Shown here piece by piece: positions 1-5,848 of a stretch of DNA of 6,233 bases (the first letter of the stretch is position 1; every line of letters begins with the position of its first letter). This DNA comes from Eggerthellaceae bacterium (GTDB taxonomy: Bacteria > Actinomycetota > Coriobacteriia > Coriobacteriales > Eggerthellaceae). A program made the position numbers and the translations under genes. The notes under the pieces are model-generated. The model saw only the letters and a program-made list of their open reading frames with translations, made no database searches and was not told the DNA's origin. The stretch spans positions 1 to 6,233 of the forward strand of contig DMNP01000308.1 of assembly GCA_003452695.1 (NCBI GenBank). Direction: 5' to 3'.

Positions 1-1
1 A

Positions 2-428
2 GATTGCACGAAATGCGCGGTTTGCCCTGCTCTCGCCGATTCCCCAGGCGGGCCGGGCGCGTTTGTGGAGTGCTGCCACTACAAGGAGATACGGGTGGGC
101 GGGCGCCTGTGCTGCCTGTCGCACTACCCCATGCTCGACTGGAACATGGCCTGCCTGCACCACGGGGTGCGGCCTGCCGACGGCTCCTACATGCTGCACG
201 GGCACATCCACAGCCGCACGCAGGCCGCCAACGGCGACACCGCGCGCCGGCATTTGGCGCTACGATGTGGGCGTGGACGCCAACGGCTACGCGCCCGTGA
301 GCTTCGAGCAGGTTTGCGATTTCATCGCCGAGCGCGACCCCGCCTTCCCGCAAAAAGGGATGGCGGGGCGCAAAGCCAGTGTGACGATTTCGGGGAGGCG
401 GACAGGTCCCCTCGCCTCGAGGCGATAG
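2..428 (+). pseudogene. Metallophosphoesterase, 3' part, frameshifted
   Basis: This is the C-terminal part of a calcineurin-like metallophosphoesterase, a metal-dependent phosphatase or phosphodiesterase whose substrate cannot be told. The reading frame is already open at base 2, so the N-terminus lies outside the window. Two family metal-binding motifs are visible in the first frame: SHYPMLDWN (bases about 119-145) and HGHIHS (about 197-214). Just after the second motif the coding frame moves: frame 2 gives GDTARR up to about base 248, and the natural continuation GIWRYDVGVDANGYAPVSF is in frame 3 from base 249, ending at TAG 426-428. A single extra base near CGCCGG (243-250) would explain this. 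Staying in frame 2 gives arginine-rich sequence unlike any domain. The gene is therefore probably inactivated late in the domain, or the base is a sequencing error. The family call is fairly sure; the inactivation is inferred. Confidence 0.7.
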
Positions 429-489
429 GTCAACGTGGCCGCGTGGGCGGTGTAAGGCGGGTAAGGAAAATGGGGGGGAATCGAAAGGC

Positions 490-540
490 ATGACGTATAG
501 GTACGCGATATCAGACCCGCACGGGTGCCTTGACGTGTTT
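490..540 (+). pseudogene. N-terminal scrap of a second phosphoesterase
   Basis: An ATG at 490 begins MTYRYAISDPHGCLDVF, which matches the usual first strand and first metal-binding motif (SDxHGC) of calcineurin-like phosphoesterases. After about base 540 the frame turns into arginine/proline-rich sequence with no resemblance to the rest of such an enzyme. It stops at 685-687, giving 65 residues where the family normally has 200 or more. It starts 61 bases after the end of the phosphoesterase remnant upstream. The pair may be two tandem paralogues or pieces of one gene rearranged out of order. Upstream purines (GGGGGG at about 473-478) could have served as a ribosome site. Only the first 15 or so residues support the family call. 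Confidence 0.45.
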
Positions 541-550
541 GGGCGCGCCC

Positions 551-664
551 CGCGTGGCCAAGGTGCTCGTCACCACAGGCGGCAAACGCCTCGTGCGCGG
601 CCGCGACTACACCATGCGCTTCGCCAAGTCCAAGGCGGCGTCGAACCACCGGCACGTTGTCTTT
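551..664 (+). pseudogene. Fragment of a surface-protein repeat
   Basis: In frame 2 this stretch reads RVAKVLVTTGGKRLVRGRDYTMRF and then AKSKAASNHRHVVF. The pattern of a beta strand, then nGK.L..G.DYT...., then a short lysine-bearing turn and another beta strand resembles the short repeats found in many exported proteins of gut Gram-positives. The frame differs from the phosphoesterase scrap that starts at 490 and has no convincing start codon. It is best read as a leftover of a larger surface-protein gene joined to the phosphoesterase debris at about 540-550. I cannot name the parent gene. From 665 to 752 I see nothing I can assign. Confidence 0.35.
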
Positions 665-752
665 CGCCGATGCGCTCCTTGCTGTAGTTCATGGGCACGG
701 TCTCATCGCCACGGCACCTGCCTGCGTGGTCGCTGTCGCCTCCGCGCGGGTT

Positions 753-788
753 GTTGCGCAACGGCCCTGTAAACGAAACTGCTAGACT
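753..788 (+). promoter_or_regulatory. Palindrome GTTGCGCAAC plus extended -10 promoter
   Basis: A perfect 10-bp palindrome, GTTGCGCAAC, lies at 753-762. Exactly 20 nt later comes TAGACT (783-788), a 4-of-6 match to the -10 consensus, preceded by TGC, which makes it an extended -10 element. A start of transcription near 795 would put the palindrome centre near -37, overlapping the -35 region. No good TTGACA is present, so an activator bound at the palindrome, or a repressor covering the promoter, is plausible. A second small inverted repeat, GGCGC-A-GCGCC (793-803), sits at the predicted start of the transcript. The same palindrome with the same spacing occurs before the leftward surface-protein gene. 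Confidence 0.5.
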
Positions 789-813
789 GTTCGGCGCAGC
801 GCCCCCCGTACGC

Positions 814-820
814 AAGGAGG
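814..820 (+). promoter_or_regulatory. Ribosome binding site AAGGAGG
   Basis: A perfect AAGGAGG ends 6 nt before the ATG at 827. It fixes that codon as the start in preference to the in-frame ATG at 848-850. Confidence 0.85.
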
Positions 821-826
821 TACACC

Positions 827-2107
827 ATGCAACCGACCGAACCCGCCATGCGCAAGACACCGCTCGCCGCCCTCGCATTACTCGCGCTCGCGCTCGCGAT
901 GGCCTTGTGCGCCGCGCCGAGCGCCCATGCCGCCCAGCTCGAAGCGGGCACCATCGCCCCGTCCGCCCCCCGGGCAGATGCGGAGCTCGCCGGCCAGGCG
1001 GCTTCCTCGAAGTCCGCCCCGCCTGCGATCCAGTATCGCGTGAAGGCGGCGAAGGCGAGCTGGTCCGGCGCCAAGGCAGGCGGCAAGACCGCCTCCATCG
1101 GCAAGTCCGCGCTCTCCCAGTTCAAGCTGAAGCTCGCGGGCGCCGAGCCGCCCGGCGCCGTGAAGTACCGCGCCTACGTCTCGGGCAAGGGCTGGCGGCC
1201 CTGGAAGGCGGGCAACAAGCCCGCTGGCGCCAAGACGGGCGCCCTCGAGACCGTCCAGGTGAAGCTCGCGGGCAAGCTGGCCAGGACCTACAGCGTCTGC
1301 TACCGCGTGCGCGTCTCGGAGCGCGGCTGGATGGGCTGGGCCGCCGACGGCGAGAAGGCGGGCGCCGCGCGCCTGCCCGGCAAGCGCATCACCGGCATCC
1401 AGGTGAAGCTCGTAGCGAAGGGCGCGGGCGCGCCCGTCTCGAAGGCCCCCGCCTACGTCTCGGACAGAAGCAAGCTCGTCAAGCGCGCGGTGACCGTCGT
1501 GGACAGGCCCGCGGGCTACGCCAAGGTTCCTGTCGTGAAAGAGAGGGAAGCCTGCCCTTACTACGTGATGTTTGGCAATTGCTACGGCATCACATTCAAG
1601 GATGACCCAAACACCCTGTACCTAGATTACGACATAACTGGCGAAGAGCCGATAACGCTCATCGACCCCTCCGTCGATAAGAAATTCTATAAGTTTGAGC
1701 TGAAAGACGGTACCGCACGCGTCCTCAAGGGCCTGAAGAAGCGCTGCGGCGTCGACCGTGCCTTGGACTACCGTAAGATAAAGACCTTAACGCTACCGGC
1801 AAGCTTCGTCGAAGAAATGCAAGGTAACACGAGTTGGGACACGTTCCTGCACGTTGCCGCCCTGTACAAACACGACGTTAATGAATTGGCAGAGTCCATC
1901 GCCAAAAGCGACCACGTAACCTACACCAAACAAGAAATCGCAGCACAGCTCAAGCCCGTTCTCGCCGCACTCAAAAAGGCTAATCCGAATTCCACGTCGA
2001 CTCAAAGATTCGCATACTACAAAAACGCCTATTTCCAAGGTTTCAAGAAGGTATGGTGCGAAGCCGAGACGCACAAGGAAAAGAAGACCGTACGCGTGTA
2101 CCTGTAA
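827..2107 (+). CDS. Secreted ChW-repeat protein with unknown C-terminal domain
   Basis: This is a 426-residue exported protein. Residues 1-36 form a Sec signal peptide: basic MRK at 8-10, an Ala/Leu core, and likely cleavage after AHA near residue 35. Three ChW-type repeats follow, at about 68-104, 112-148 and 157-196. Each has the pattern YRV...GW..W..G..AG......L..VQVKL. The Trp pairs are clear in repeats two (W123, W126) and three (W168, W171), while repeat one keeps only W79. ChW repeats occur in exported proteins of clostridia and relatives and are thought to mediate cell-surface or carbohydrate contacts. Residues about 240-426 match nothing I recognise: a mixed alpha/beta segment with cysteines at 243, 252, 307 and 411. 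GC content falls from roughly 70% in the repeats to about 50% from base 1550, so the C-terminal module may have a separate origin. Transcription is probably monocistronic, between its own promoter and terminator. Confidence 0.8.
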   Translation: MQPTEPAMRKTPLAALALLALALAMALCAAPSAHAAQLEAGTIAPSAPRADAELAGQAASSKSAPPAIQYRVKAAKASWSGAKAGGKTASIGKSALSQFKLKLAGAEPPGAVKYRAYVSGKGWRPWKAGNKPAGAKTGALETVQVKLAGKLARTYSVCYRVRVSERGWMGWAADGEKAGAARLPGKRITGIQVKLVAKGAGAPVSKAPAYVSDRSKLVKRAVTVVDRPAGYAKVPVVKEREACPYYVMFGNCYGITFKDDPNTLYLDYDITGEEPITLIDPSVDKKFYKFELKDGTARVLKGLKKRCGVDRALDYRKIKTLTLPASFVEEMQGNTSWDTFLHVAALYKHDVNELAESIAKSDHVTYTKQEIAAQLKPVLAALKKANPNSTSTQRFAYYKNAYFQGFKKVWCEAETHKEKKTVRVYL

Positions 2108-2128
2108 CGAACGTCCGTCTTGACGATG

Positions 2129-2165
2129 AAAGAAAAGCCCGTCACTCCGAGATGGGCTTTTCTTT
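2129..2165 (+). terminator. Intrinsic terminator, probably bidirectional
   Basis: A perfect 12-bp stem (2129-2140 with 2154-2165; right arm GGGCTTTTCTTT) closes a 13-nt loop 21 nt after the stop codon of the ChW-protein gene and runs into a T-rich tail. The left arm is A-rich, so the same hairpin has a T-rich tail on the other strand and could also stop leftward transcription coming from the 2195-2778 region. Confidence 0.85.
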
Positions 2166-2194
2166 TATAGCGTCCTTGAGCGCATCTCATCCGC

Positions 2195-2332
2195 TCATCG
2201 CACAAGGAAATACTGACGATCGCACGTTATACGACACAACATCGCGTCACGCTTAAACAACTCGTCTGCAGGCGCAAAACGCCAATCCCCCGCAATAACG
2301 ACATCGCGGTCTTTGTTAACATAAGGCGTCAT
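2195..2332 (-). CDS. Possible small leftward ORF, 45 residues
   Basis: On the minus strand an ATG at 2332-2330 opens 45 codons ending at TGA 2197-2195. The product begins MTPYVNKDRDVVIAGDWRF and ends DRQYFLVR. The composition is protein-like, with balanced charges and aromatics and no low-complexity run. The frame is closed by a TGA two codons before the ATG, so it is not a simple extension of the fragment upstream. No good ribosome site is seen: a GAAGGA lies about 25 nt before the ATG, which is too far. It lies 41 nt downstream of the leftward gene fragment at 2374 and before the shared terminator. It could be a small gene, a decayed remnant or chance. I do not recognise the sequence. Confidence 0.25.
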   Translation of the reverse strand: MTPYVNKDRDVVIAGDWRFAPADELFKRDAMLCRITCDRQYFLVR

Positions 2333-2373
2333 GCAAGCTCATTTATCGAACCAGCATCCTTCGAGTCAAATAG

Positions 2374-2778
2374 CTAGTACTTTTGCTTGTACTCTATCCA
2401 CCCATCGCCAGGGACGATATAGGCCACATCGTCACGCTCCGCCACCTTGCAGCGTCGTACGGTCGAATCGATCGCATATCCTATAGGCGCACGTACCTCG
2501 GTCCAGTCGAAGCTCCCGAGCGGAATAACGTTTCGACCATTCGCCACGTAAGGCCACGTACCCTCAGCAGGCGCCTTACCAGGCATGTTCACATATCCGT
2601 CTCGATCGCCTGCCCAATTAGCGGATGCCTTCGCATCCCCCGACCACGTGTTGTTCCCGAAATAACGCGCCCTCACCAACAGATTCGAGAAGTCAGGCAC
2701 ATCGCCTTGCCACGGTGCCGTATCATCCAAGTGCAATGACTCCCCTGTGGCGCTCATGCCAAAGTAGTAATCTCTATC
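2374..2778 (-). pseudogene. C-terminal end of an unknown gene, truncated at the IS remnant
   Basis: This leftward frame ends at TAG 2376-2374. The nearest ATG is at 2757, which would give 127 residues, but no ribosome site precedes it. The frame continues upstream without a stop to about 2856, and the protein-like text (PDRDYYFGMSATGESL) runs at least back to 2778, where transposase sequence begins on the other strand. I therefore read it as the 3' end of a larger gene whose 5' part was lost when IS material arrived. The product is rich in Trp, Asp and Gly (motifs DDTAPWQGDVPDF, RARYFGNNTW, GKAPAEGTWPYVANG) and ends GDGWIEYKQKY. This would suit the end of an exported or phage-type beta-rich protein, but I do not recognise a family and offer no function. 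Confidence 0.5.
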
Positions 2779-3113
2779 TGGAAGCCCACATCAAGCCTGG
2801 CTCCACGGTCGTCCACGATTGCGAGAAGGCGCATAACGCGCTGGTGCGAAAGCTCAAGTTAGTGGGCGAACGCTACAAGGCCAACACAGCCGGCCCGGAG
2901 TGCCTGCCGCACATGGCGCTCGTCAACAACCTCTGCTCGTGGATCAGGCGCTATGCCGGCCGTTTCTCGTGCATGAAATCGGCCAACCTCCAAAGCTATC
3001 TCAATTGGTTTGTCTACCTGTTCAGGGTGCACCGCGACGAGGAGAAGTGGCCGGCCGAGGAAAGAGTCGTTCGCCATTTAGCCTTGTCGGAAGATGTCCA
3101 CGTGCGGAAATAG
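2778..3113 (+). pseudogene. IS1595-like transposase, C-terminal remnant
   Basis: From about base 2778 the rightward frame reads LEAHIKPGSTVVHDCEKAHN, continues through YKANTAG, LPHMALVNNLCSWIRR and ANLQSYLNWFVYLFRV, and stops at TAG 3111-3113. This is the layout of the C-terminal half of the DDE-type domain of IS1595-family transposases (ISSag10-like in my memory). A catalytic Asp lies in HDCEKAH (codon 2817-2819), an Asn at 2925-2927 may be the third catalytic position, and the family's typical LQ.YLN.F segment is present. About 110 residues remain of roughly 250-300. The frame stays open upstream to 2625, but that part is antisense to the neighbouring gene fragment and not transposase-like. 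The N-terminus, the first Asp and the left end of the element are missing, so it is not mobile by itself. Confidence 0.7.
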
Positions 3114-3166
3114 GGCATTATTACCACCACGATTGTTTACCTTCGGAAATGGTAATCTTCGACTGG

Positions 3167-3209
3167 TAACGGAGGTGGCCACCGCCGAGCGCGGTGGCCA
3201 CCTCCGTTA
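3167..3209. repeat. Perfect 19-bp inverted repeat with nested palindromes
   Basis: Bases 3167-3185 (TAACGGAGGTGGCCACCGC) are exactly complementary to 3191-3209, with a 5-nt loop CGAGC. Each arm contains the self-complementary GGTGGCCACC, so the site is at once an inverted and a direct repeat. No T-tract follows on either strand, so it is not a standard intrinsic terminator. It lies between the transposase remnant and the end of the leftward surface-protein gene (stop at 3260), which has no other visible terminator. It could stabilise or end that transcript in a factor-dependent way, be a relic of the IS end, or bind a protein. Confidence 0.8.
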
Positions 3210-3259
3210 AGGGCGTTACGCTATAGCCCCCTTCCCTCCCGCCGAAAGCACAGCTGCGG

Positions 3260-5641
3260 TTATCTGATGCGAATCTTCAGCTTCACAACCTTCGATTTGG
3301 GCTTGTAATAATCGTTACCGAGTGCGCTGACCCGCACTTTCATGGTATAGGTGTTGCGAGGCAGCCTTTTCTTGACGATGACCTTGCCCGCCTTCGTCAC
3401 GCGCAACCGCTTCCCCGCCTTCTTGTCGTATTTCACGACCTTGAACGTGACGGCGCCTTTAGCCTTCGTCACCTTGAAAGCTTTCTTCTTCGCAATGGAA
3501 TGGTTCTTGGATTGCACTTTCGAAGCGCCGACGCTTAACGTTTTCTTCTTCGCCTTCGCAGTCATCGGGTTCGCTTTCTTTGCGTAGCCGACCCTTCCGC
3601 CGCTTTCGCGCGAGCCTGGACTTCCTTTCGCCTTGCCGGCCGACGAGCCATGGGCGCCGTCGCGAGCTCCGCCGCTCTCCTCGGAGGCGTCGGCGTAACC
3701 TGACCGGCCATCCGATCCTCCTCCGTCACGGCCCGACCAATCATCCGGGTCGCCGACATCATACGAGCGCTCCTTGACCGTCACCTCGCACGTTGCCACA
3801 TAACCGCCATCGACCGTCGTGGCCGTCAGCGTCGCCGTGCCGGGACGGTCCGCGTACGCATTCCCTCCGCTAATCCATATGACGCCCTCGTTGCTTGACT
3901 TCCATATGACGTTTTGGATGTCCGCGTTGGCTGGGGTGATCGTCGCGGAAATCGGCCCCCAATCGCCCTCCTCGAACGTCATGGTCTGGGGAAGCGAAAC
4001 GCCTTCCACATAAACGGTCGAAAACGGCGTTCCGGCAGGTTTCTGTCCATTGAAGACCAGCCCGCCTTCGGGGATGCGGTTGGTATTCGCATCGAACCCC
4101 ATTTGCTTGGCCTCAGCGAGCGAGATCGTCTCCGGATACGCGCCGTCGTTCTTCAGGGAATAGCCAGTCGGAACGAACCGGTGCCATGTTCCCGAAACGC
4201 CCCAGTACGAGAGGCCGGCGACCAGGACGGCTCCATCTGGCTCGATGAACTCGACATCGCGCACGATGATTCGCGAATCCAGGTGGTTTTCGAGCACTTC
4301 CCCGGGCAAGAAGCGCTCGTTCGCGTTGACGTAGCGCCCGTCTACCCACGCATCGGACACCTCGCCAACCGTGCTATGCTCGTTCTTCGTTATATAGGCG
4401 TAGGGCATCCCCGCCTGAGAGCGCCCTTCCGTAGCAATGCGAATCCAGCTGCCGTTTCCGATGAGTGCCCGAAATTGCTCGCCTCGCACCTGATCGTAGT
4501 ACTCGCCCATCTCCTGATTCGAGTCGGATACATACCGCATATAGCGGGTGTACGCCTCTTCGATGGTCAAAGATGTCCCCAGATCGCCATCCGACCCGTC
4601 AAAGCGGAAATCACACGTCGCGAACTTGCTGTAAATGGGGCCGAAGCTCCCCGCGCCGGCCCCGCCATAAACCCCCGACGACCCTCCGGCCGCCACCGCA
4701 ATGTATGCATGGTTGTCTGGGTCGCGCGAAACTGAGCAATTCGGGTCGAGCATGTAGGCGCATGACGCCATCGCGCTGGGAAAGCCCAGCGAATCAAGCA
4801 CGTAAGGATACAGCGCGCTCACGAACAAGCCCTGGCGGCTCGCCAAATACATGTCGTAGTGGGGATTTAGGCCGATCTCCCTGTAGGGCGACGATGCGAG
4901 CCGGGGATAAGGCGCGCTCTCGTTGGGGCTATTCATGTCGTAAACGGTGCGTGGATAAACGGCAATTTGGTCGAGGGCCTCCTGGATGGCGCGCAACTTC
5001 CCTTGAACGCCCGTCGCGGAATCGGCGTAGGTTTCGAGCAAATAGTGCATTGCGTTCGTCAGCCGGGGGCACGACACCTGCACCGGCGTGTCCTCCCACG
5101 ACCCGTCGCTCGACTTCACCTGCAGCATGAGCGAGCCGCCATCGGCATCGCAATTGGCGTTGTAGAAGATGTAGCCCCCGTTCACGCGGTACGACGTGGC
5201 GCTGTCATAAGCTACATCCAGATAACGACGATCGAGCAGTTTGTACACGCCTTTCTCGGGCGATTCCTCGCTGGGCAACGTGCTCGACGTGTCCACCAAG
5301 CGGAAGCTGCTCGGGTCGAGATTATCCGTCTTTACGTAAACCGCCCAGTTGAACGGGGAAAGAATGGGAGTCACTGCATAGTCGTAGGATTCGGGAGCTT
5401 GCTGCGCGAACAGCCCGCTCGTAAGCGACGCCGAGCCCGTTGCGGCAGATACGAGCAGCGAGCCATCCGCAGAAGGCGCCACCTGAGGCGCCGCGGCTGG
5501 CACGGCTTGCGACGCAGCCGCACCGCCGGCAAGCACGTCACCGCCCGCTGCCAGCGCGGTCGCAGGCGAGACGACTATCAAGCACGCAAGCATCGCCGCC
5601 AAAGCAACGGCCACCCTCCTCTTCGTCGTCTTCTCCTCCAT
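3260..5641 (-). CDS. Secreted surface protein: transglutaminase-like, Big2, Lys-rich tail
   Basis: This is a 793-residue exported protein. I chose the ATG at 5641 because it directly opens a signal peptide (MEEKTTKRRVAVALAAMLAC, cleavage near ALA at 31); a GGGGTGG lies 4 nt upstream. The same frame stays open to 6079, but the added residues look non-coding and would bury the signal. Residues about 215-350 resemble a transglutaminase-like fold: a helical region before Y229, then VLDSLGFPSAMASC (281-294), NHAYIAV with H311, and CDFRFD with D344. Where the nucleophilic Cys should stand (RQGLFVSA, about 269-276) there is Leu/Phe, so enzyme activity is doubtful. Residues about 540-624 form a Big2-type Ig-like domain (SLPQTMTFEEGD, VIWKSSNEGV, GTATLTATT). 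A Gly/Ser/Asp-rich linker (630-685) leads to a strongly basic, Lys-rich beta domain (about 690-793) of a kind seen at the C-terminus of many Eggerthellaceae surface proteins, perhaps for wall attachment. No LPXTG motif is present. Confidence 0.8.
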   Translation of the reverse strand: MEEKTTKRRVAVALAAMLACLIVVSPATALAAGGDVLAGGAAASQAVPAAAPQVAPSADGSLLVSAATGSASLTSGLFAQQAPESYDYAVTPILSPFNWAVYVKTDNLDPSSFRLVDTSSTLPSEESPEKGVYKLLDRRYLDVAYDSATSYRVNGGYIFYNANCDADGGSLMLQVKSSDGSWEDTPVQVSCPRLTNAMHYLLETYADSATGVQGKLRAIQEALDQIAVYPRTVYDMNSPNESAPYPRLASSPYREIGLNPHYDMYLASRQGLFVSALYPYVLDSLGFPSAMASCAYMLDPNCSVSRDPDNHAYIAVAAGGSSGVYGGAGAGSFGPIYSKFATCDFRFDGSDGDLGTSLTIEEAYTRYMRYVSDSNQEMGEYYDQVRGEQFRALIGNGSWIRIATEGRSQAGMPYAYITKNEHSTVGEVSDAWVDGRYVNANERFLPGEVLENHLDSRIIVRDVEFIEPDGAVLVAGLSYWGVSGTWHRFVPTGYSLKNDGAYPETISLAEAKQMGFDANTNRIPEGGLVFNGQKPAGTPFSTVYVEGVSLPQTMTFEEGDWGPISATITPANADIQNVIWKSSNEGVIWISGGNAYADRPGTATLTATTVDGGYVATCEVTVKERSYDVGDPDDWSGRDGGGSDGRSGYADASEESGGARDGAHGSSAGKAKGSPGSRESGGRVGYAKKANPMTAKAKKKTLSVGASKVQSKNHSIAKKKAFKVTKAKGAVTFKVVKYDKKAGKRLRVTKAGKVIVKKRLPRNTYTMKVRVSALGNDYYKPKSKVVKLKIRIR

Positions 5642-5674
5642 GATTCCACCCCTGCTTCTCTTATCTTCTCTGCG

Positions 5675-5690
5675 AAATCGCGGGCGATTT
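5675..5690. promoter_or_regulatory. Inverted repeat AAATCGC-gg-GCGATTT in the leader
   Basis: Two 7-bp arms separated by 2 nt lie between the predicted promoter and the ATG of the leftward surface-protein gene, about 20-35 nt into the predicted transcript. The gap is too short for a good RNA hairpin, so a dimeric DNA-binding protein acting as a repressor is the likelier reading. No protein can be named. Confidence 0.35.
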
Positions 5691-5715
5691 GCCCTCACCG
5701 TCGATTTTACTCCCC

Positions 5716-5753
5716 ATCTTAGGCGCCCTTCCTCCCGAAATGTTGCGCAACAT
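5716..5753 (-). promoter_or_regulatory. 14-bp palindrome plus -10 for the surface-protein gene
   Basis: A perfect 14-bp palindrome ATGTTGCGCAACAT lies at 5740-5753. Its core GTTGCGCAAC (5742-5751) is identical to the one at 753-762. On the minus strand, exactly 20 nt after the core, stands TAAGAT (5721-5716), a 4-of-6 match to -10. A start of transcription near 5709 would give a leader of about 68 nt before the ATG at 5641. The site also lies about 95 nt upstream of the divergent small gene at 5849, so a bound regulator could affect both. I see no matching -10 at the same distance on the plus strand. Confidence 0.5.
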
Positions 5754-5833
5754 CTTTCTCCGTTTCCGACGAAGACCATGTGCTCTACCAAACGCCAGGC
5801 CAACTCGCGCAAGCGCCAACCTTCTCCCGAGGG

Positions 5834-5840
5834 AAGGAGG
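5834..5840 (+). promoter_or_regulatory. Ribosome binding site AAGGAGG
   Basis: A perfect AAGGAGG ends 8 nt before the ATG at 5849. It decides this start over the upstream in-frame ATG at 5780, which has no such site. Confidence 0.8.
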
Positions 5841-5848
5841 TGGTCCGC

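Noticed and set aside
570..878. Minus-strand ORF with a protein-like stretch GDETVPMNYSKERIGE at about 668-715
   Set aside because: Only about 16 residues look coding and the rest is Arg/Trp-rich. It could be another fragment in the debris zone, but I cannot tie it to a family.
827..935. Lipoprotein signal in the ChW protein (Cys28 in MALCAAP)
   Set aside because: The residue before the Cys is Leu, which does not fit a lipobox; a normal Sec site AHA follows a few residues later.
1007..1420. Lys/Ala-rich DNA periodicity in the ChW region as a separate DNA repeat
   Set aside because: The similarity follows from the three protein ChW repeats and codon bias; no exact DNA repeats of useful length were seen.
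691..1605. 304-residue plus-strand ORF overlapping the ChW gene
   Set aside because: Arg/Ala-rich low-complexity translation typical of a shadow frame in GC-rich DNA; the ChW frame has the signal peptide, repeats and ribosome site.
3120..3156. Inverted repeat ATTACCA...TGGTAAT just after the transposase stop, as a possible IS terminal repeat
   Set aside because: Only 7-bp arms and no matching left end survives to compare with, so it cannot be distinguished from chance.
4967..5722. 251-residue plus-strand ORF opposite the surface-protein gene
   Set aside because: Arg/His-rich shadow of the minus-strand coding sequence with no ribosome site or domain pattern.
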